In this document: positions 3,987-5,561 of the stretch, piece after piece
How positions within the stretch are numbered: the first letter of the stretch is position 1
Layout: the number at the start of each line of letters is the position of its first letter
Source of the DNA: Marinagarivorans sp. UBA5868
GTDB lineage: Bacteria > Pseudomonadota > Gammaproteobacteria > Pseudomonadales > Cellvibrionaceae
Length of the DNA stretch: 5,561 nt
NCBI GenBank assembly: GCA_002432095.1
Contig: DJFQ01000102.1
Span: forward strand, 11,652 to 17,212
Reading direction: 5' to 3'
Notes under the pieces: generated by a model
The model's input: only the letters and a program-made list of their open reading frames with translations
Database searches by the model: none
Told to the model about the DNA's origin: nothing
Program-made: the position numbers and the translations under genes

Positions 3987-5561
3987 CCGCAAACCTAAAA
4001 ATCAGGATTTTTACGGAGCTTATCTACCCGATAAACTGCTGCGCGATTCCAAAGGGATTTGTGTCGCCATCGCCGATGGCATCAGCTCCAGCGATGTCAG
4101 TCATATTGCCAGCGAATCCGCCGTCAAAGGTTTTTTCACAGATTATTACTGCACCCCGGATGCCTGGACCGTCAAAAGCTCCGCTCAGCGGGTTTTGTCT
4201 GCGATTAATTCATGGCTTTATGCGCAGAGTCAGCGGAGCCAATATCGTTACGAGCAGGACAAGGGCTATGTGTGTACCTTCAGCACGATGGTTCTTAAAG
4301 GTGCAACGGCGCATATTTTCCACGCCGGTGACGCGCGCATATACCGTTTACAAAATCACACATTGGAGCAGCTGACGACTGACCATCGCCTGCGAATATC
4401 GGAAGATACCACTTATCTCAGCCGCGCCATGGGGGCCTGCGCCCAGCTGGATTTGGAATACCGGAGTCTGCCCCTGGAGTCAGGCGATATTTTTATTCTG
4501 ACGACCGATGGTGTCTATGAATTTCTGTCGACGCAAACGATGGTGGACATTGTGCAACAGCACGATGATTTTGATCAGGCGGCGGCACAACTGGTGGACC
4601 AGGCTCTCGCCAACGGCAGTGACGATAATCTTACCGCGCAAATCGTGCGCATTGATCAACTACCGTCAATCAGCACACTTGATTTTCAACAACATCTTCG
4701 CAATTTGCCGCTACCACCGCACATCGAACCGCGAATGGAATTTGACGGCTATAAAATCGTGCGTCAGATTTATGCCAGCAGCCGCAGCCATGTTTATCTG
4801 GCGATTGATCTTTCAACGCAAATGCAAGTTGCAATCAAAGTTCCCTCGATGGAATTGCGCCACGATGATGACTATTTAGAGCGATTTCTGTTGGAGGAAT
4901 GGATTGCTCGACGCATCGATAACATCCATGTAGTCAAGCCATGTTTTAACGAACGCCCACGAAGTTATCTTTATACGGTGTGCGAATATATTCAGGGCCA
5001 AACACTGAGTCAGTGGATGATTGATCATCCGCGCCCGGATCTGGAGCCTGTGCGCAATATCATTGAGCAAATCGCTAAGGGATTAAGAGCTTTCCACAGA
5101 CTTGAAATGCTGCATCAGGATATACGGCCGGATAATATATTGCTCGACACTACCGGTACGGTAAAAATCATCGATTTCGGCTCCACGCGTGTCGCCGGGA
5201 TAACCGAATCCAGCCATCAAAAGACGCCGAATCCGATTCCCGGAACCGCGCAATACGCGGCCCCGGAATATTTTTTAGGTGAGTCCGGCTCCGCGGCATC
5301 GGATCTTTTTTCTTTGGGGGTAATCGCCTATCAGATGTTATCGGGCCGTTTGCCCTATGGCACCGAGATCGCCAAATCCCGCACCGTCGCAGCGCAGAAA
5401 AAATTGGTATACACGTCCGTGCTCGACGACGAACGAGAAATTCCCGCGTGGATTGATTTCGCATTGAAGAAAAGCGTGCACATCAACCCTTACAAACGTT
5501 ATAGCGAATTTTCGGAATTTTTATACGACCTCCGCCACCCAAGTCGCGCCTTTCTGTCTGC
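3940..5561 (+). CDS. PP2C-type phosphatase / Ser-Thr kinase fusion (3' truncated)
   Basis: A single uninterrupted frame of 540 codons runs to the right edge with no stop. Residues 1-238 form a PP2C (PPM) phosphatase: KNQD (Asp23), IADGI (Asp46), GDARIYRL, LTTDH, LTTDGVYEF (Asp190) and SDDN (Asp228/229) supply the usual metal-binding acidic residues. Residues 269-530 form a Hanks-type kinase: Lys300 in VAIK, a helix-C Glu near 319-320, HQDIRPDN (Asp394, Asn399), DFG (412-414), APE (441-443) and DLFSLG. Two departures stand out. The nucleotide loop (IYASSRSHVYLA) has no glycines, and HRDxK reads HQDxR. Enzyme and antagonist in one chain suggest a reversible phospho-switch. The ATG has GGAGGAG 3 nt upstream (GGAGG 5 nt). 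The gene follows the FNT channel by 27 bp, so the channel or later nitrate-assimilation enzymes are plausible targets (inference). Homologues often end in a membrane helix, which would lie beyond the window. Confidence 0.93.
   Translation, partial: MSNSLAISVGQCSSAGRKPKNQDFYGAYLPDKLLRDSKGICVAIADGISSSDVSHIASESAVKGFFTDYYCTPDAWTVKSSAQRVLSAINSWLYAQSQRSQYRYEQDKGYVCTFSTMVLKGATAHIFHAGDARIYRLQNHTLEQLTTDHRLRISEDTTYLSRAMGACAQLDLEYRSLPLESGDIFILTTDGVYEFLSTQTMVDIVQQHDDFDQAAAQLVDQALANGSDDNLTAQIVRIDQLPSISTLDFQQHLRNLPLPPHIEPRMEFDGYKIVRQIYASSRSHVYLAIDLSTQMQVAIKVPSMELRHDDDYLERFLLEEWIARRIDNIHVVKPCFNERPRSYLYTVCEYIQGQTLSQWMIDHPRPDLEPVRNIIEQIAKGLRAFHRLEMLHQDIRPDNILLDTTGTVKIIDFGSTRVAGITESSHQKTPNPIPGTAQYAAPEYFLGESGSAASDLFSLGVIAYQMLSGRLPYGTEIAKSRTVAAQKKLVYTSVLDDEREIPAWIDFALKKSVHINPYKRYSEFSEFLYDLRHPSRAFLS

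Noticed and set aside
3940..5561. Suspected frameshift or decay in the right third, because several short overlapping frames appear there on both strands
   Set aside because: Reading codon by codon from ATG 3940 gives one uninterrupted frame to the window edge with ordered PP2C and kinase motifs; the short frames are shadows.

Overview
The window (5,561 bp, mid GC) looks like chromosome from a gammaproteobacterium, probably a plant-polysaccharide degrader of the Cellvibrio / Saccharophagus / Teredinibacter type. This placement is an inference from three things: a GH10 xylanase, a stand-alone EAL phosphodiesterase of a proteobacterial type, and a formate/nitrite-family transporter followed by a PP2C-phosphatase/Ser-Thr-kinase fusion. 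A fusion of this kind sits beside assimilatory nitrate/nitrite genes in pseudomonads and relatives.

Layout. (1) 1-774, plus strand: the 3' part of a GH10 endo-xylanase gene, open at the left edge, closed by a strong intrinsic terminator at 809-837. (2) 869-1540, minus strand: a VOC/glyoxalase-fold protein and, upstream of it, a 63-codon charged helical protein of unknown function whose start lies in a 21-bp near-tandem duplication. (3) 1541-1958: about 420 bp with no convincing gene. (4) 1959-2729, plus strand: an EAL-domain c-di-GMP phosphodiesterase with all catalytic residues in place. (5) 2730-3099: a 370-bp non-coding stretch. It holds an inverted repeat just after the EAL gene, NtrC-like half-sites, a -24/-12 (sigma-54) promoter candidate and a dyad-rich leader. 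(6) 3100-5561, plus strand: a two-gene operon of an FNT-family (NirC-like) anion channel and, 27 bp downstream, the PP2C-kinase fusion, which runs off the right edge without a stop.

How the parts may work together. The FNT channel and the phosphatase/kinase fusion probably form the front of a nitrate/nitrite assimilation operon, with nirBD/nas-type genes expected beyond the right edge. The candidate sigma-54 promoter and NtrC-like half-sites fit nitrogen control. The most striking uncatalogued signal is a nested helix at 3918-3986. It could pair the whole Shine-Dalgarno of the kinase gene and two bases of its start codon, which suggests that kinase translation is coupled to translation of the upstream channel. 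The xylanase, VOC and EAL genes look like separate units.
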